Shown: in pieces, positions 36,201-49,388 of the stretch
Layout of the letters: each line of letters opens with the position of its first letter
Numbering within the stretch: position 1 is the stretch's first letter
Assembly (NCBI GenBank): GCA_021464415.1
Contig: CM038463.1
Span: 5,146,001 to 5,210,000 of the forward strand
Direction: 5' to 3'
Length of the DNA: 64,000 nucleotides
Source of the DNA: Lonicera japonica
Taxonomy: Eukaryota; Streptophyta; Magnoliopsida; Dipsacales; Caprifoliaceae
Translations under genes and position numbers: made by a program
The notes under the pieces: model-generated
What the model was told of the DNA's origin: nothing
Seen by the model: the letters and a program-made list of their open reading frames with translations, nothing else
Databases searched by the model: none

Positions 36201-39200
36201 TTAAAAACTATTGGTTACAAAAATGAAGTAGTATAATAAAACAAGCATTGAAACTTGAAAGTGATGCAGTATAGGAGTTTGGGGCCACCTTCCATAGCGT
36301 TTGTCCTGGTGCATGCGGGCTGGAGAGTAAATGGATTCTGGGGGATTATTCAGTTACTATAAGACGCCTGGATACCTGGGTTGAGAAACTAAGAAAAAGA
36401 TAAAAGTGAAGGTTGAAATAGCTGAAGTGTGCATCAGGAGAGCATTCAGTTTTCTGTATAGTCTGTTTTTATGAGCGTATAAGTAGAATAATAAAATGAA
36501 AACAGGGGCAGGGGCAGGGAACATTTGTGTGTTGAACTTAACTTCCTTTTAACTTGTAATAGAAAAAAAATTAATTCCCTCTTCGTCCCGTCTGTTATTG
36601 TTTAGCAATTAGATTGAACTGGGAAGTCACACGTTTCACACTGGCCAGTAGTTGTAAATTGACTTGGATGTAAAGAAATAAGATATACTCCTCAAAAATT
36701 TAGAGTCCCTATTTGTCATTTGACTTTCACAGTTTTCTAGGGATATGCTAATTTCAACGTAATGAATGATTAAGAATAAAACTTGTTTTCTGTTGTGAGT
36801 TTTGGTACATTGATTACTGGGACAAAGTTTTTTTAATTGAGATGAGATAGATTAGATTATTTCTTGAGGATTTGGCACTGCAAGAAGTTTTCAGTATTTC
36901 TTTCATGCTTTTTGTGATTTCATTGGACTCATATTGGCTCTCTTTTATAGTTGCACCCTCCAGTGATTTTGCTGGAAAAATGATATTGTGGTCACTGCCC
37001 ATCTTTATTATCCAACTTGGCTCTCTATTTTGCTTCCCAGGATTCCTAATGTCTTAAAACAATTTTTAGGCTATTGCCAATCTTTTCAGTGAGATTTGTT
37101 AATGGTGAGGCAGGGAAGAGAGTGGGCAAAGGACAATTTATATTTTCTTGTTAACAAACAGAAAAGTAACTGACGACGGGCTAGGGGGTACTAGAGAGGC
37201 ATGCTCTAATATTTCCTTCCTTTCCTTTTCTTTCGGGCTGCACCAACATTATTGTGTGCTACAGAAGACATTTCTTGTGGTGCCTTCTCAGTAAATAGTC
37301 ATTTGTAATTGAGAAGTTAGATGAGATTTACTCTGAATATATATTTCTTTTTGCCACGTCATTTGACAGGAGATAGGGAGCTTTTACTTCATTCAAAACT
37401 GTTAAAGATGTCATTGAAAGAACACAATTTGTATTGCTCTCTCTAGTAAACAAATTTTTTTTTTTTTTGGCTTCTTTTTTGATTATAACCCTTCTTATCG
37501 TGAATCATATGGGTGCTTTGTCTCAATATGTTGCCATTTTCAATTGCATTCTAACAAGCTAAAGCAAATTTTCTTTTGATAGTCACGTTGAGTTGAGGCA
37601 GACTTTGGAGTCAGTGAGCAAACATTGTCATTTGATAGAGCGTCTGTTTTTTGAATCTTCAAAAACAGGTGCATTATATTCTCCACGTGGTTCTTTAATT
37701 TTCGCAGTCAAAAGGAACTGAGGCTTACTTTTTCTCTTTTTAACTCACATATTCAGGTAGGGATGACAGTTTGAAATTGCCAACATGTAGCGATCTAGTC
37801 AACAATTGTCCTCATCTAACTTCTTTGGCACTAAGGGGATTTAAGCTACATGACTATAAAGCTCGTGTGCTTGTCAAGGTATATATATTGCAATGTGACT
37901 AGTACCTGTTCAGTAGTTCTTTTTTTTGGGTGTGTTTACTTTAACTTGCATGTAAATCTAAACTTTCTTGGAAAACTATTTGTAATATTTATCTTCTCAA
38001 AATTTTATTGAAAACATTTCTTTGGGAATCAGGATACAGTTTCTGTCCTAAAATTTCTGTGTTGTCGGTTATGTCATGCTAAAAACTTTTGAATCAGCTA
38101 CCCATTTTGTGGATGCAATCCAGCTTAGGTTTCGTTCTGCCATAAGCTGTCCTTCCTATAGCAGGTTTTCACCTTTTCAAACCAGTCGGCAAGTTACTCA
38201 TTGAATTTTGGAACCAGATTTCTGATGTAATTTCGGAAGGCAGGTTGCATTCAAGCAATAAGATATGGCCTGGTTGTCTTCCTTTGCTTTTCTTTGCTCT
38301 ATTTTATGTGAGGAGATATTTATTCTTAAAAGTTTTAGAAGAAAAAAATTGCTAAACAATATGCAGAAAGGTCGGTGTGGGTGATCCCTTTTTTTTTTGG
38401 GTTGTGGTGGGTGGGGGGTACTATAGACACCAGCATCCACACCCACCTATGAAGGAGGGAAATGGAGGAGAGATTTAAATGCTGTTGTGATTGCATTTCG
38501 TTATGTGGATTCGGTTGTCCAATTTGGTTGGTTTAGTTAGAATACTATTGCAAATGTGACTCATAAACAAAGGAATATGTGGCGGTCTCAAGATATCGCA
38601 AATTAATCAAGTGGAGCCAAGTATTATTGGCTTGCTAGAGTTCTTGGTTCATATACGTAGTCGTTATGGCTGATGATGAGAATTATGCAGTTGATTTGAA
38701 TTTCTTATGCAGGAGTGTCGTAATCAAGTTTGCTATATTGATCTGTGTAGGGTTTTCGTAAGCTGAAATATGTTGACTTCTCAACATCTTACTCTATTAC
38801 GGGTGTTTTTCTAAAGTAAGTTCATTTCTTTGAATAATACCTATTGAAGTATTCACCCCATTTAATCTGTTTCTTTAGTCTCCTTTTTTGGAGGTTCTTT
38901 ATCAGGGTGTACCCCTTTCATCATCACAGGAACCTCGGAGGCAGTGCAGGTGGGAACCTACTGGAGATCTTGATCTTACGGGACTGTATGCATCTTAAAG
39001 AGGTGACCTGCAGCAATTCTCTCTCTCTCTATATATATATATACATGTATGTCTAAAGAATGTCATGTGCAGGTGGAAGTTGCAAGGTTTTTGTCTGCAG
39101 TTATTGCTGGAGATTTTAGGCTGCTTAGACATCTTGTGGGTAGAAATTACGTTTTCTTGTCCCCCCACCCCTACAATTTGTGGCTCTTTATTCTTGATTT

Positions 39201-39746
39201 GATCATTGATGCGCTTTAAATAGGACATATCAAACAGGGAAGGTTTAGCATCTGAAGGTGATTGGTACCGTAGATGTTTCAGCCCAAGGTAGTGCGTCTT
39301 TCCTGTTCACTGTTTCTGGACCCATATTATATAAAATTCCAATAATTGTTTGGTATGCCGTGCAGTTTCATACCCGTAGAGCAATTGTTCGGGAACAGGC
39401 CGGACTTCTGCCTGCTGGCTGAGTTCCCTCCCGAAGGAAGGTTGGTTTAGTCTTCATCTATGAAAGATTGAGCACAGTGAAACTTTGAACTATTACTTAC
39501 AAACTAATTTCTGGAATGTGTTGGTAAATGTATTTTTGCAGTTACAACGATGGGAGTGATGGAAACAGTGATTTCAGTATGCCGTCAGAACTAAGCAGTC
39601 GTACATCTGATGAATCAACTTTTGTGAATTCTTCAGAGAGCAGCAGCTATAATAGTGACCAGGGCAGTGGCAACGAGGACACTAGGGATACCAGTTCGTT
39701 ACTTTACGAAGAAAGTTCAGATGAGATCGAGTTTTTGGCTCTTTAA
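33237..39746 (+). CDS. SKIP17: F-box protein, SKIP17-like
   Basis: Twelve exons: 33237-33599, 34483-34658, 35521-35715, 35809-35919, 37583-37668, 37757-37878, 38751-38815, 38930-39002, 39073-39135, 39224-39288, 39366-39440 and 39542-39746. They give 1599 nt and 532 residues, with every junction in phase. The F-box lies around residues 113-155 (WPLPPDLTIKVFSMLDTQSVCYAAATCSLF). Leucine-rich-repeat-like segments follow (LLRRLHLYNIERMD, CPSLLDLEIVGL, CPHLTSLALRGF, FRKLKYVDFSTSYSITG, LLEILILRDCMHLKEV, LLRHLDISNREG). A Ser/Asp/Glu-rich acidic tail ends the protein. Family knowledge: F-box proteins join SKP1 and cullin in SCF ubiquitin ligases. SKIP17 was named from an SKP1 interaction. The LRR part would bind the unknown substrate. 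An in-frame ATG occurs at 33270, so translation could start 11 codons later. Confidence 0.9.
33612..34235. repeat. Intronic tandem repeat array (~170-200-bp units, ~3 copies)
   Basis: Within intron 1 of the F-box gene. Each unit contains TTTGGAAATTATG..., GTAGCGCTAATTGAAAGATCTGCATTTG-type text, GATGAAGTTGC..AACATGCATT and TGAGTTTTGGATAATTGA. In the third unit the AACTGAAAGATCTGCATT piece is itself present three times. Confidence 0.75.
36680..36850. mobile_element. Second Stowaway-like MITE copy, in F-box intron 4
   Basis: Shares ATACTCCTCAAAAATTTAGAG, AAGAATAAAACTTGTTT and TTTTGGTACATTGATTACTG with 17005-17228. A shorter relative lies near 34800-34860. Confidence 0.5.
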
Positions 39747-39849
39747 GATAAACAACACCTCACAACTGTCACCATTAATTAGGTACACCCCCACCCCTTT
39801 CTTTCGAGTGCATACATGTGTTGGTTTATGATCGAGGCAATGGGTTTAA

Positions 39850-40164
39850 AGGGCTCCTTACACAATTAAATCTATACTTTCCATTTTATACCTAAATTTG
39901 CCTTCATTTTTTTCTTCTCTTAAAAAACACATTCAAAACCCACCCGACCACTCCACCCCCTTAAACCCACCGTCAGATTTCCCCCACCCAGATCCACAGT
40001 TAAATTTTTCTGTTTTTTCAAATTTAGATCTTTGTATATGTAATTGTAATATTGTATACATATATTTTCTAATACATAAAAAGACATATCTTTGAAGTCA
40101 AGCAACGAATAGGAATTTGGGGTGGGTTGGGTGGTTGCCAGAATTTAATTTTAGAAGGAGCCCT
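39850..40164. mobile_element. MITE in the 3' region of the F-box gene
   Basis: Inverted ends AGGGCTCCTT (39850-39859) and AAGGAGCCCT (40155-40164), each followed inward by a related AATTAAAT block. It starts about 100 bp after the stop codon, so it may lie in or next to the 3' UTR. Confidence 0.55.
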
Positions 40165-42000
40165 GCTCCTTCCAATCCAATTTCTCGTTTATGATGTCAT
40201 TTAGTCTCTGTGTTGGTTAATTGTATTGTGTCACTGCTAATTTTGCAATCCAGGGAGAATAGAATGCTTTTGTGGTGCTCAAGCTGGAAAGAAATGTGGA
40301 GGATAAAGCTGAGCATTGAGAAAGGACATCATATGCTTACACTATCAAGATTCTGCCTGCCAACACCAGATGCTTGTGGATTGCCAGGCTCGTTAGTTGT
40401 CATCTTTTCAATTTAATCCCTCCTTTTTAGACCGATTTACCTCGAGAGATCCAACCAAATAAGCTGGCGGAGGGACCTTTTTATGCACCCTCTCTGGCTC
40501 CGTGAGTCTTTAGTGTCCTCTCGTTGAATTTTATTGCATTGTTCACCTTATTAACTAGTTATTAATATATGGCAGCCATGACTGTGGATCTTCATGCACT
40601 GATGCTGTTTCTTCTCTCACTGTTAATTGCGATTTATTCAGTTGCATGTGCTAGCTTCTGAAGTTTGCCCATGACAATCTTTTTTTGCTTCGGAACTATT
40701 TTACTCCCCTTTTACAAAAACAGGGAAAGTTTAATTTCACAATCAAAATACGAGACAAAGTAAAAAAAATCCTACACCCAAACGTCTATTAGGCTGCAAA
40801 GTAGATTTTTTTTATTTTTTTTCGGTCTACGGCTGCAAAATTTGAAAAATGATTACTTTTACTGCTCGTTTGGTTCGAGTTTTAAATCATTCTTGGAATG
40901 CGAAATTGCATTATAGAGGAATTATGATATTTGGTTCAGATTTTGAGTTAGGAATGCATCATTTCAAGAATGAAATATTTTTTCAAAACTCTCCCTCTAA
41001 AATGAAAGGGAGTAGAGGTTTACTCTAGATATTCTTTTTTAGGTTTTCTTTTAAAATTATTTCTTAAGACCAAAATATCATTTCTACTTATGAAAACAAA
41101 AAAACAAAAAAAATCATTTATATTTTTTAAAAAAAAAGAAAAGAAAAATTGTTGTTAAACTTTTTTGTTATTATTATTAAATGCATCCGACTTTAACTAT
41201 AAAAACAAATTTTATCTATGTAAAATTGTTACGATTTTTTTATTTATTTTATAAGATGAAACATTTTGGTAATTCACATATATTTCATTCATATTTTGTT
41301 TGAACCAAATATACATAGGTAATTTAACATTTAAAGAAGAAGAATTTATATTTGAACCAAACATTTGTAACGCATCATAAATGCTTGGAGAAGTTTTCCA
41401 AGAATTTAGGATGCTCATTATATTCTCAAAACTCAAAACAAACAATCCCGTGAAGATAAAATATTAAGTTATTCCTGAAATATGCCTTTAATCTCACTTT
41501 TGTCCCCAATGTTTCGCTTGGACACATTAAACCCCGAAGTATGGAAATTATTCGAATGTAGTCCAATTAGTAGCCGTTGTTAAATTGGAATTGGTGACAT
41601 AATCAGTATATGAGGTACACATAAATTTCTTTTTCATTTTTCTTATGAGAGTTTGCGTTTTAATTTCAAAGTTACGAATTTAGAAAAGTTTTAGCTCCCA
41701 AGGTCTGAAATTGTGACACAAAATTTCAATAAAAAAATGAAAAAAAAACCATATGGGCCCCATTAATTTTGTCAGCAATTTAACAATAATTACTAATTAG
41801 GTAATGACAATATTTTAAAGGTCAAAAGTGTTACTAACTCAAAAATATTTTAAATTATAATCAAGTGATCTCGTTACAACACATTTGCAATCATACATTG
41901 TTATCTACAAAAAAAAATGTTTTAAATCATAATCAGGTGATGTCGTTACAACACATTTGCGATCACACCATTTTCATCTACATTTACTAGGGGTGGGTCT
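40165..42000. other. Intergenic DNA with MITE-like and duplicated segments
   Basis: No gene is recognised. 40858-41440 has MITE-like ends (CTCGTTTGGTTCGAGTTTTA against GGATTGTTTGTTTTGAGTTTTGA inverted) but no clear duplication. About 41850-41985 is a ~72-bp tandem duplication sharing TCGTTACAACACATTTGC. Confidence 0.45.
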
Positions 42001-42730
42001 GGTACGGTTACTGAACAAAAGCCCTCTACCGAGCAGGGGTGTTGTAAAAAATCTGAAAATCGTACAAACGAATCGAACCGATCTGTTATGATCCGAAATT
42101 TTTCGAACCGAAAAAGAAATCGAAACCAAAATCAAAAACCGAAACCAATTGATTCGGGTCGGTATGGGTTTGGGGTACCTGAATTGAACCGAAAAAATCG
42201 ATTTTTTTTAAAAAAATTTTTGTTAACTTAAGGTAATTACTTACGCTGTCTTACAACATGTTGAAAAAAAAAAAGAAAAAGTTGTTTTACAATATTTATG
42301 TTATAAATGACCCATGCCTATGGACTATTTACATTTATAGATAATTACTTAAGGTAATTATTAAAATAAATATTTGTAACATTATATATTTATTTTGTAG
42401 TGCCTTTTAAATGAATCGATTTATATTATTATCATAGAAGTCTTATCAACGAAAGTCAATTTAATTAGCTTCCATATTAGGAAGATTAGTATACAGTAAG
42501 GAACACAAGTTTTGTAATGCTTTTTAATGTCGATTTTTTATTTTTAATGCAGTTTTTAACTAAAGTTTCAACAATACAAGAAAGAACCGAATAAGACCGA
42601 ACCGGACCAAAAACTAATAATTTGGGGATGGTTTGGGTTACATAGGTATGGAAACCGAATCGAAACCGAACTATAAAATTCGGGGAGGGTTTGGGGTATC
42701 CCAATCTCTACCCCGACCGAAACCGAAAAC
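42000..42730. mobile_element. GAACCGAAACCG-rich transposon remnant
   Basis: Both flanks are rich in GAACCGAAACCGA-type hexamers, and the ends are TAGGGGTGGGTCTGG and, reverse-complemented, AAGGGGAGTTTTCGG. This recalls the hAT element at 20.8 kb. A similar GGTTCGGTTC-rich end (terminating AACACCCCTAA) lies at 48060-48245. No target duplication could be defined for either. Confidence 0.4.
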
Positions 42731-43069
42731 TCCCCTTCTACTGAGTATGTATTGAAATTTCAATACGCCAACATTTAATACCATTATTGTACTATTTTTT
42801 TCTCAATTTGATATCTAATGGTGTTAAATTTTCAAAAAAATTAATAAGATGAATAGACTTGTACTTAGTAACCAACTATTATGGCTCAAGCCAATTCTAT
42901 GGGAACACTAAATTGAGTTAGAAATTAAAATCTTAAAACTATTATGGGCCTTAAAAGAAAGGCCAATTATTATGGGCTAACTTAGTTGAGTCATAATTTG
43001 ATACACATTGTTAATTAATATTTGGTATTACTTTGGTAATTTAGCATAGTTGAACGTTCGGTGGTATTT

Positions 43070-43840
43070 AAGCAATCTCTAATGGCATTTTTTATAAATT
43101 TATTTTTATTCTATGTGGGTGTTTTCAATACATTTCTATATCTATTTGATAATATAATTGTGTAAATAGAAATTTTTCAAATAAAATTTATCTAATGGAA
43201 CCTTTTCTATCTTACTTGGCAATTATTTAAGAATAAGGGAGAATTAATGGGTTATTTATATCCAATGGGGATATACCATATCACATTGAAAATTTCTAGC
43301 ACAATTTCTACGTGTAAAAATGCTTAAGCCATCTCCAATGGTATTTTCTATAAAGTCATTATAAATACATTTTTATATCTATTTGGCAATATAATTGTAT
43401 AGATAAAAAAAGTCTCAAATAAAGTTTCTCCAATAATGCCAATTTTATCTAACTTGGCATTTATTTAAGAATGAGAGAGAATTAGTGGATTTCTTATATT
43501 CAATGATGATGTGCCATGTCACATTAAAAATTTCTATCACCATTTCTACACGTAGAAATGCCTGTAGAAATTTCCTATATGACTCACTTTCCATCCCATC
43601 TAGAAATAGTTATAAAAATAACCATTAGAGCACTTTTTTTCTTTTCTAATATGAAAATTTGCTTGGACAAAAATGGCCATTAAAAATGACCTTATCAAGA
43701 TTCCCTATATCCCTATATGACTAACCTTCTACCTCATATAGAAATAACTATCGAAATGTCCATTAAAATACTTTTTTCCTTTTTCTCTTTTCTAACATAG
43801 AAATTTGCTTAGATATAAATGACTATTGGAGATGGCCTTA
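43070..43840. mobile_element. Duplicated MITE (ATCTCCAATGG family)
   Basis: Two related copies of about 255 bp begin at 43070 (AATCTCTAATGGCATTTT) and 43328 (AAGCCATCTCCAATGGTATT). The far end at 43820-43840 reads ATTGGAGATGGCCTTA, the inverted form of the second start. Shared interior: TATATCTATTTGGCAATATAATTGT and TTATTTAAGAAT.AG.GAGAATTA. Confidence 0.65.
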
Positions 43841-44363
43841 GTATTACTTTAATAGTTTGGAACACATCGGTAACTAGTAATATGAAATTCTGGTAATTAA
43901 AAAAATTAAATTTATATAATTATTTCAGTAATGTATGATGAATCACCGCTAATAAAATTATTAACGATATCATATCATACACTACCAGTATGATATAATT
44001 ACCAAGTTGTACCGCACAATTACTGAAATTTGGTACAAATCGGTTATAGTATATTATGATATTATTGGTACAAAATTTCAGCCCGTCATTCGGAATGGTT
44101 AAGTTCTAACGGTAGAATTTGATTAGAGCGACAAATTCAAGCAGTTCAAAATTGTGTTTTACGATCCAAACTCATCACGCAGGTAAACAAAGCGATATGA
44201 TCCAATGTATGAAATGAAATCATACAAGTTAAAAAACCATCAACTTTACTTGGAGGTACGTATATAACGAGCACTTGGATGCTAGCAGTCATCCAAAATC
44301 CCTGCCCGGATAACTTTAAAGGTTGCTGCTGTCAATAAATAAAAATCTTCACCCTCGCAAAGA

Positions 44364-47241
44364 TTACTGGCTCTTTGTTGAGCCAAACGTGTCTTCGACG
44401 CCAGTTGTCACCTTTGTTCTTCGTTCCGCTATCATATCTGAGTATGCCTGAAAGAAGAAAACAAAAGGAGATTCTCAAATTTTAGTGCTTCTCTTTTCTC
44501 TCTTGTTTGAAAATGTTAACCCATATTCTACTTTCTTGAAACACCAAAGATATTCCGATAACAAGAACTAGGCACGTGTTAGTTTCAACAACCATGCATA
44601 TGAAGAGTCAGAAACAAGGTATGCGAGTGAGTGGGTCTCATACCTTTGGATAAGAGAACAAAAAGATGTACCACCACGCGCAAATCAAAGAGAGAACTGC
44701 TGCAGTGACTATAACTGAGTGAAGAATTACCCAGCTACAGGCAATTATTGAGACTCCGGTCAGGGTTATCGTCCACGGTTGACACCTAACAAAGAAAATC
44801 GAACAAAAACATGAACATAAATGCCAAAATGAAGACCGTGTGCATTTTATTCCCTAACGCGTGATCACAAAATTACAGTTATGATCTACTAAAGTTCAAC
44901 GGCTGAAAATTGAAAAAAAATAAAGAAAAATTAAGGAGAGGCCAATTGAATATCACATTCTGAAATCTGAATTCGGTCCACAGACCACATTTTCTCTTTT
45001 ATATAGGAAGCTCATTTCCAATTCCAAGAGTAGAAGACAACTTGTCCACATTAAAAGTAGAAACTATGATTTCTGTAAACAATTGTTGTTAATTCATATC
45101 CATAGAGGAGGTAACAATATATAGATATTTATTACAATCTAAAAAACGGAATATAACCTATTTTAGGAAACTACCCATCTTAATTACAATAGGAAACCAA
45201 CTATCTTATTTAATTAAATAAATTAGAATAACTACATTCACACAGCTCATTAATCTAAATAACGAAACAAATTCCGCTCCAAATCTGTTTTGCTGCAATA
45301 CTGACTTTTCACCAAAACAGCAACAAATAATCAAATATGTTTTACTACAATAATGACTTTGCACCAAAACAGATTTGTTGGTCTTATTTAACACTCCCCC
45401 TCAAGTTGGAGCCTTAAAAAGATAAACATCATGAAAACTGCAATACAATGATCTCCAATACGATCATTTAGTTCAGAACATCCAACCCCAAAAAAATTGG
45501 CCATTGGATTTCAGATGATGATATTTGAAATAAAAATACGAGTTCTTCAAAGGAAGACTGATACGAGTTCTTCAAGGAAAGAAGGACAATATAATTTCTT
45601 TGAAAGAAGAAATATACGAGTACAAATTCTTTCTATGAAGAAAGGTATGATCGAGTTTCAAGCGAAATAGTACGAATTCAAAAACAGGTTTCGATACGAG
45701 TACAAATATTGGTTCATCACCGAAGCGAGATATGGGTATGAATACAGGTTCACCACCAAAGCAAGTTAAAGGATACCTGTTCTTTAAAGAAAGAATAATA
45801 CAAATTCATGCAAGTTTCGAGAAAAAACAATACCAAGCAATGCAATTTTCTCAAATTAAGGAAGAAACAATACGAAGAAACGATATGAGTTTTATATAGA
45901 TAAATGGAAAATGACAAAACTATACTATGAATGGAAAGAATAATACTTTACATGAGAATTTGTGTCTAATTTAATGCATGTTATGATTTAATTATTTAGG
46001 GCATGCGCTAGATAATAAATTAGGGTTTTACAATGATATGGAATGTACAAAAGTTATCTAAACTTAATAACTGGCCTCTCAGCTTAATTAAATGCCTTCT
46101 AAGGAAGACAATGAAAATCAATAACTCTTCAAAAATTCAACCAGGTGTTCACTATCGCCGGGGTAAAGAATAAGTAAGGCTTAGCTCGAATACATCAAAA
46201 ATAGAGATTGTCTTTTCCTAGTGCAAGCATTCTTCCCTCCCCCTCGATCTCTTACAACTAGCTATTTCAATTCACAAAACAACGCAATCTTAACCACAAA
46301 GGGGTTTCAGTCCAAGCCCCCAATATCTTCAATACTGAAGAAGCTAGCTAAACCTTACAATTGAGTTTTTAGATTTCTGGGAATCAAGAAAGACTACTCG
46401 GTCATTTAATGCTATTTAATTTATTCAAAACCCACAACATGAAATGCAGCTAGTATTGTACCCAAAAAAAAAAAAACAGAAATACAGCTGGGATATCGTT
46501 TTTTATTTAATTATTAGCACTAACATGTGCTAAAGACAATATCATATAAATTACTCCGATCATTTTCATCTCTCAATCATATCCTGAAATAGGTCTCTCT
46601 GATCTGACCAGAAGTGTTTTTGGCACGGGTTTCCAACTAATACATACATATCTCATGACAAATGTATGTAACTAAAGTATAGAATGTGCCTAGCTAAATC
46701 TCAAATTGGGTAATGAATATTGCTCGTGTATTCCATAAAATAATACGAAATGCTCTAATTCTACGTGACTTGATTTTGGGACGATTCGCGTGGTAAGCCC
46801 ATTTGGTTAGTGGGTGAATAGATGCTCTTTTCACTTCATTTACGAATGCACCGCATAATATGAGTTGCCCCTTTAAGAATGAATCCTTTCAAGAATATAT
46901 GAATGAGAAATTTCCGCGCGAGAAGTTATTTTTTACCAGGAAGGCTTAGTGTCCCAAACAGAGTCGTACTCGAGAGAGAGGTGGTTAAGGTAACCATCCA
47001 TGTCATCAACGGCGCCGTTTTCGTCCAAGAACCTGGAGGAGGAAGAGCCCTTTGGTTCACCGAGAGCCACCGTTCTGTGGCGGCCAATTGAACGTGGTTG
47101 GAGAATGATTGAAGTTGAAGAGAGTTTGGGCCACAAAATGGAATAATGGGAAAGTTGTTGGGTTTGTGAAGTGGAGAGATGATTGGGTGGTAATGGAGGA
47201 GATAGGGAGGGAAGAAAGAAAGAGGGAGAGAGAGTTGTCAT
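44364..47241 (-). CDS. Small plastid membrane protein, DUF6737-like
   Basis: Three exons, 47241-46937, 44785-44644 and 44447-44364, total 531 nt and 176 residues in frame. Residues 1 to ~75 are Ser/Thr/Pro-rich, like a chloroplast transit peptide. Then comes DDMDGYLNHLSLEYDSVWDTKPSW joined to CQPWTITLTG, then two close hydrophobic segments (about residues 110-128 and 131-150), FLFSYPKAYSDMIAERRTKV and a short tail. The VWDTKPxWCQPW block is what I associate with DUF6737, a family shared with cyanobacteria. Function is unknown. The name rests on memory of the motif. Intron 1 (2.15 kb) is full of repeats. The start codon is the first Met after upstream stops and follows a GA-rich leader. Confidence 0.8.
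45390..45413. repeat. Retroelement-associated signature in DUF6737 intron 1
   Basis: ACACTCCCCCTCAAGTTGGA is a phrase often seen at copia-type insertions in plant genomes. Here it lies downstream of near-repeats at 45270-45385 (CAAATCTGTTTT / AAAACAGATTTG). No LTR pair is apparent, and this remains a weak sign of an old insertion. Confidence 0.4.
45414..46936. other. Rest of DUF6737 intron 1
   Basis: Non-coding. 45535-45800 contains degenerate short repeats around TACGAGTTCTTCAA and GGTTCACCACC/GGTTCATCACC. Confidence 0.5.
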
Positions 47242-48244
47242 CTATATTAGTTTACACTGACTCGAAATGAAAAGAAAATGCAGTCCCCAATCAATCAATC
47301 AGTGTTGTTTTTTGTTTGGAGAGAGAGAGAGAGAGAGTTGTTCTGTGGTGGATGAGGAGGTCTGGGTCTCAATTAATATCATCACCTTCTAATCCTGTGT
47401 ATCGCTTGCGGCATTTTGGAAACGCTGTCGTTTTTAATGACAAAATTACGTTTCTTTGAACTTTCTCATGTTAAAAAAAGGAGAGAAAGCTCCGGGGTTG
47501 CTGACGCAAAAACTTAAGGCCATATTTAGTGCGGGTGTTTTCGTTTCCCGTTTTGGTCAGAGTAAAAATTAAAGTATTTTAAATTAAATTAAATATAAAA
47601 TTTTAATTTTTAAATTTTTGATATTCAAATTCGAACTAAACTTTTCAGTTATGTTTTATTCGGTTTAAACATATTTTTTTTTTAAATCAATTTAACATAA
47701 TAATGTAATACTTAGTAATGTAAAAATGGTTCTTATTTAAATTAAAGTCATGGTTTTTTAGAAATAAGGAGTAAACATATATATACCATATTTTTATTTA
47801 GTTACAATTTCATTTGTATATTTACAAGAATAAAACACATTAAATAAAATGATGAATTATATTTCCATCATGTATGTGATTAAAAAATTGCTAGCATTGT
47901 GTAGTTAATTTAATAATAAGGACACGCGTTAATGACTTTTTTTTTAGATTATCACAATATGCAATTAATAAGAAACATATTCTTATAAAATGTCATCTTT
48001 TTGTATTGTAGTATAATTAAAGTGTACTCTTAGAATATATATTAACACATTTTTTCTTATACATAATTCGGTTCGGTTCAATTTAGTTCAGTCTTGAACT
48101 ACCTTGTCCTAAACTCGAACCAAACTTTTCGATTTCAGTTTGGTTTTCTTCTTTTCGGTTTCAACTTTTTTTCAGTTCAAGGTTTTACGGATTGGTTCGG
48201 TCCGTTCGATCAGTTTTCGAATTGCCCTTAACACCCCTAATTTT
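47242..48244. other. Upstream region of the DUF6737 gene plus transposon-like DNA
   Basis: The first ~150 bp are the probable 5' UTR/promoter (GA repeat at 47318-47336). From ~47520 the DNA is AT-rich. It ends in a GGTTCGGTTC-rich block finishing AACACCCCTAA at about 48240, like the terminus of a small hAT-type element whose other end I cannot fix. Confidence 0.4.
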
Positions 48245-48630
48245 TAGTAGTGTTTTATATAATTCATTTATATCCTATATGTTTCTATATTTATTTGGTA
48301 TTATAATTGTATTAATAGAAAAGTCTTAAATAGAGTAGTTTTTCAATTGTGTCATTTTTATCTTACTTTTCTATCTTAGTTGGCTTCTATATTCAAAAAG
48401 AGAATTAAAGTAACTAGATAAGATGTTATGAGATCTATTTAATTATCGGCATGTAAGATAGAAAATTTTTATAATCATTTGTAGAAATGATGATAAATTT
48501 TTTTATATAACATACTTGCTATATCATATGAAAATAAATATAAAAATTTCTATTAAAAAGAGTTTTTTTCAAAAAAAGTAAATTTGTATAATTATAAATG
48601 ACCGTTGAAAATTGCCAAAGTCCATTGTCA
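48245..48630. mobile_element. Third copy of the 43-kb MITE family
   Basis: Shares TTTCTATATTTATTTGGTAT and TATAATTGTATTAATAGAAA with 43360-43410, and ends AATGACCGTTGAAAATTGCC like 43810-43838. It also matches the fragment at 5950-6055. Confidence 0.55.
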
Positions 48631-48670
48631 TGAAAAGATCATTTAATTATCAATTGGTCAAATACAATTA

Positions 48671-49112
48671 GGGCCCGTTTGGTTGTCCTTCAAATTGTGA
48701 ATTGGATAATTTACAATTAAGTAATTTACAAAATTTTCATTTATTAGTGTTTGGTTGTGTAAATTGAACAATTGTGAATATGATAATTCAAGTTGATTCA
48801 CAAAAACTCAAATGAAGTCATTTCAAGTAAAACTTGAAATTGCCTAATTCTAGAGTTAGATAATTCATTCCAACTCTATTTTTTGAGAAGATTTAGTTTC
48901 TACCCATGATATTGATGCATCTAGACAAAATTTTAAATAACATAGAACAATAGAGAACATGTTTTTATTCTAACAATTGGAATTTTTTGTTTAAGTTTTC
49001 CAAACACTACTTGAATTAGAATTGAATTATTCATAAATGAGCAAATTCACAATTCTTCAATCGAAAATTAACTAATTCTAAAATTAAGTAATTTACGCAA
49101 CCAAACGGGCTC
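48671..49112. mobile_element. Tourist/PIF-Harbinger-type MITE
   Basis: A 442-bp element with inverted ends GGGCCCGTTTGGTTG and (reverse-complemented) GAGCCCGTTTGGTTG. TTA duplications lie at 48668-48670 and 49113-49115. Non-coding. Confidence 0.85.
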
Positions 49113-49388
49113 TTAATCAATGATATATTTTTAATACACACGTGATTTGTATACAATTCGGTTATATACATATTTAGTAAAAAGTTTTTAAATGATATAA
49201 TAATTAAGAATTTTATTACATAATGAGAGTTTTTTTAAGAATGCTAGAAAATGAGAGTTTGAAAGTCGTTATTTACGTTATAATAACATATTTTATGTGA
49301 AATAGAAATAAGAAAAAAAAAAAAAAAACTTGATTGGTATCTATACTATTTAAGTAAAACGGCCCCTTTGGCCTTCTCCTTACGACGC

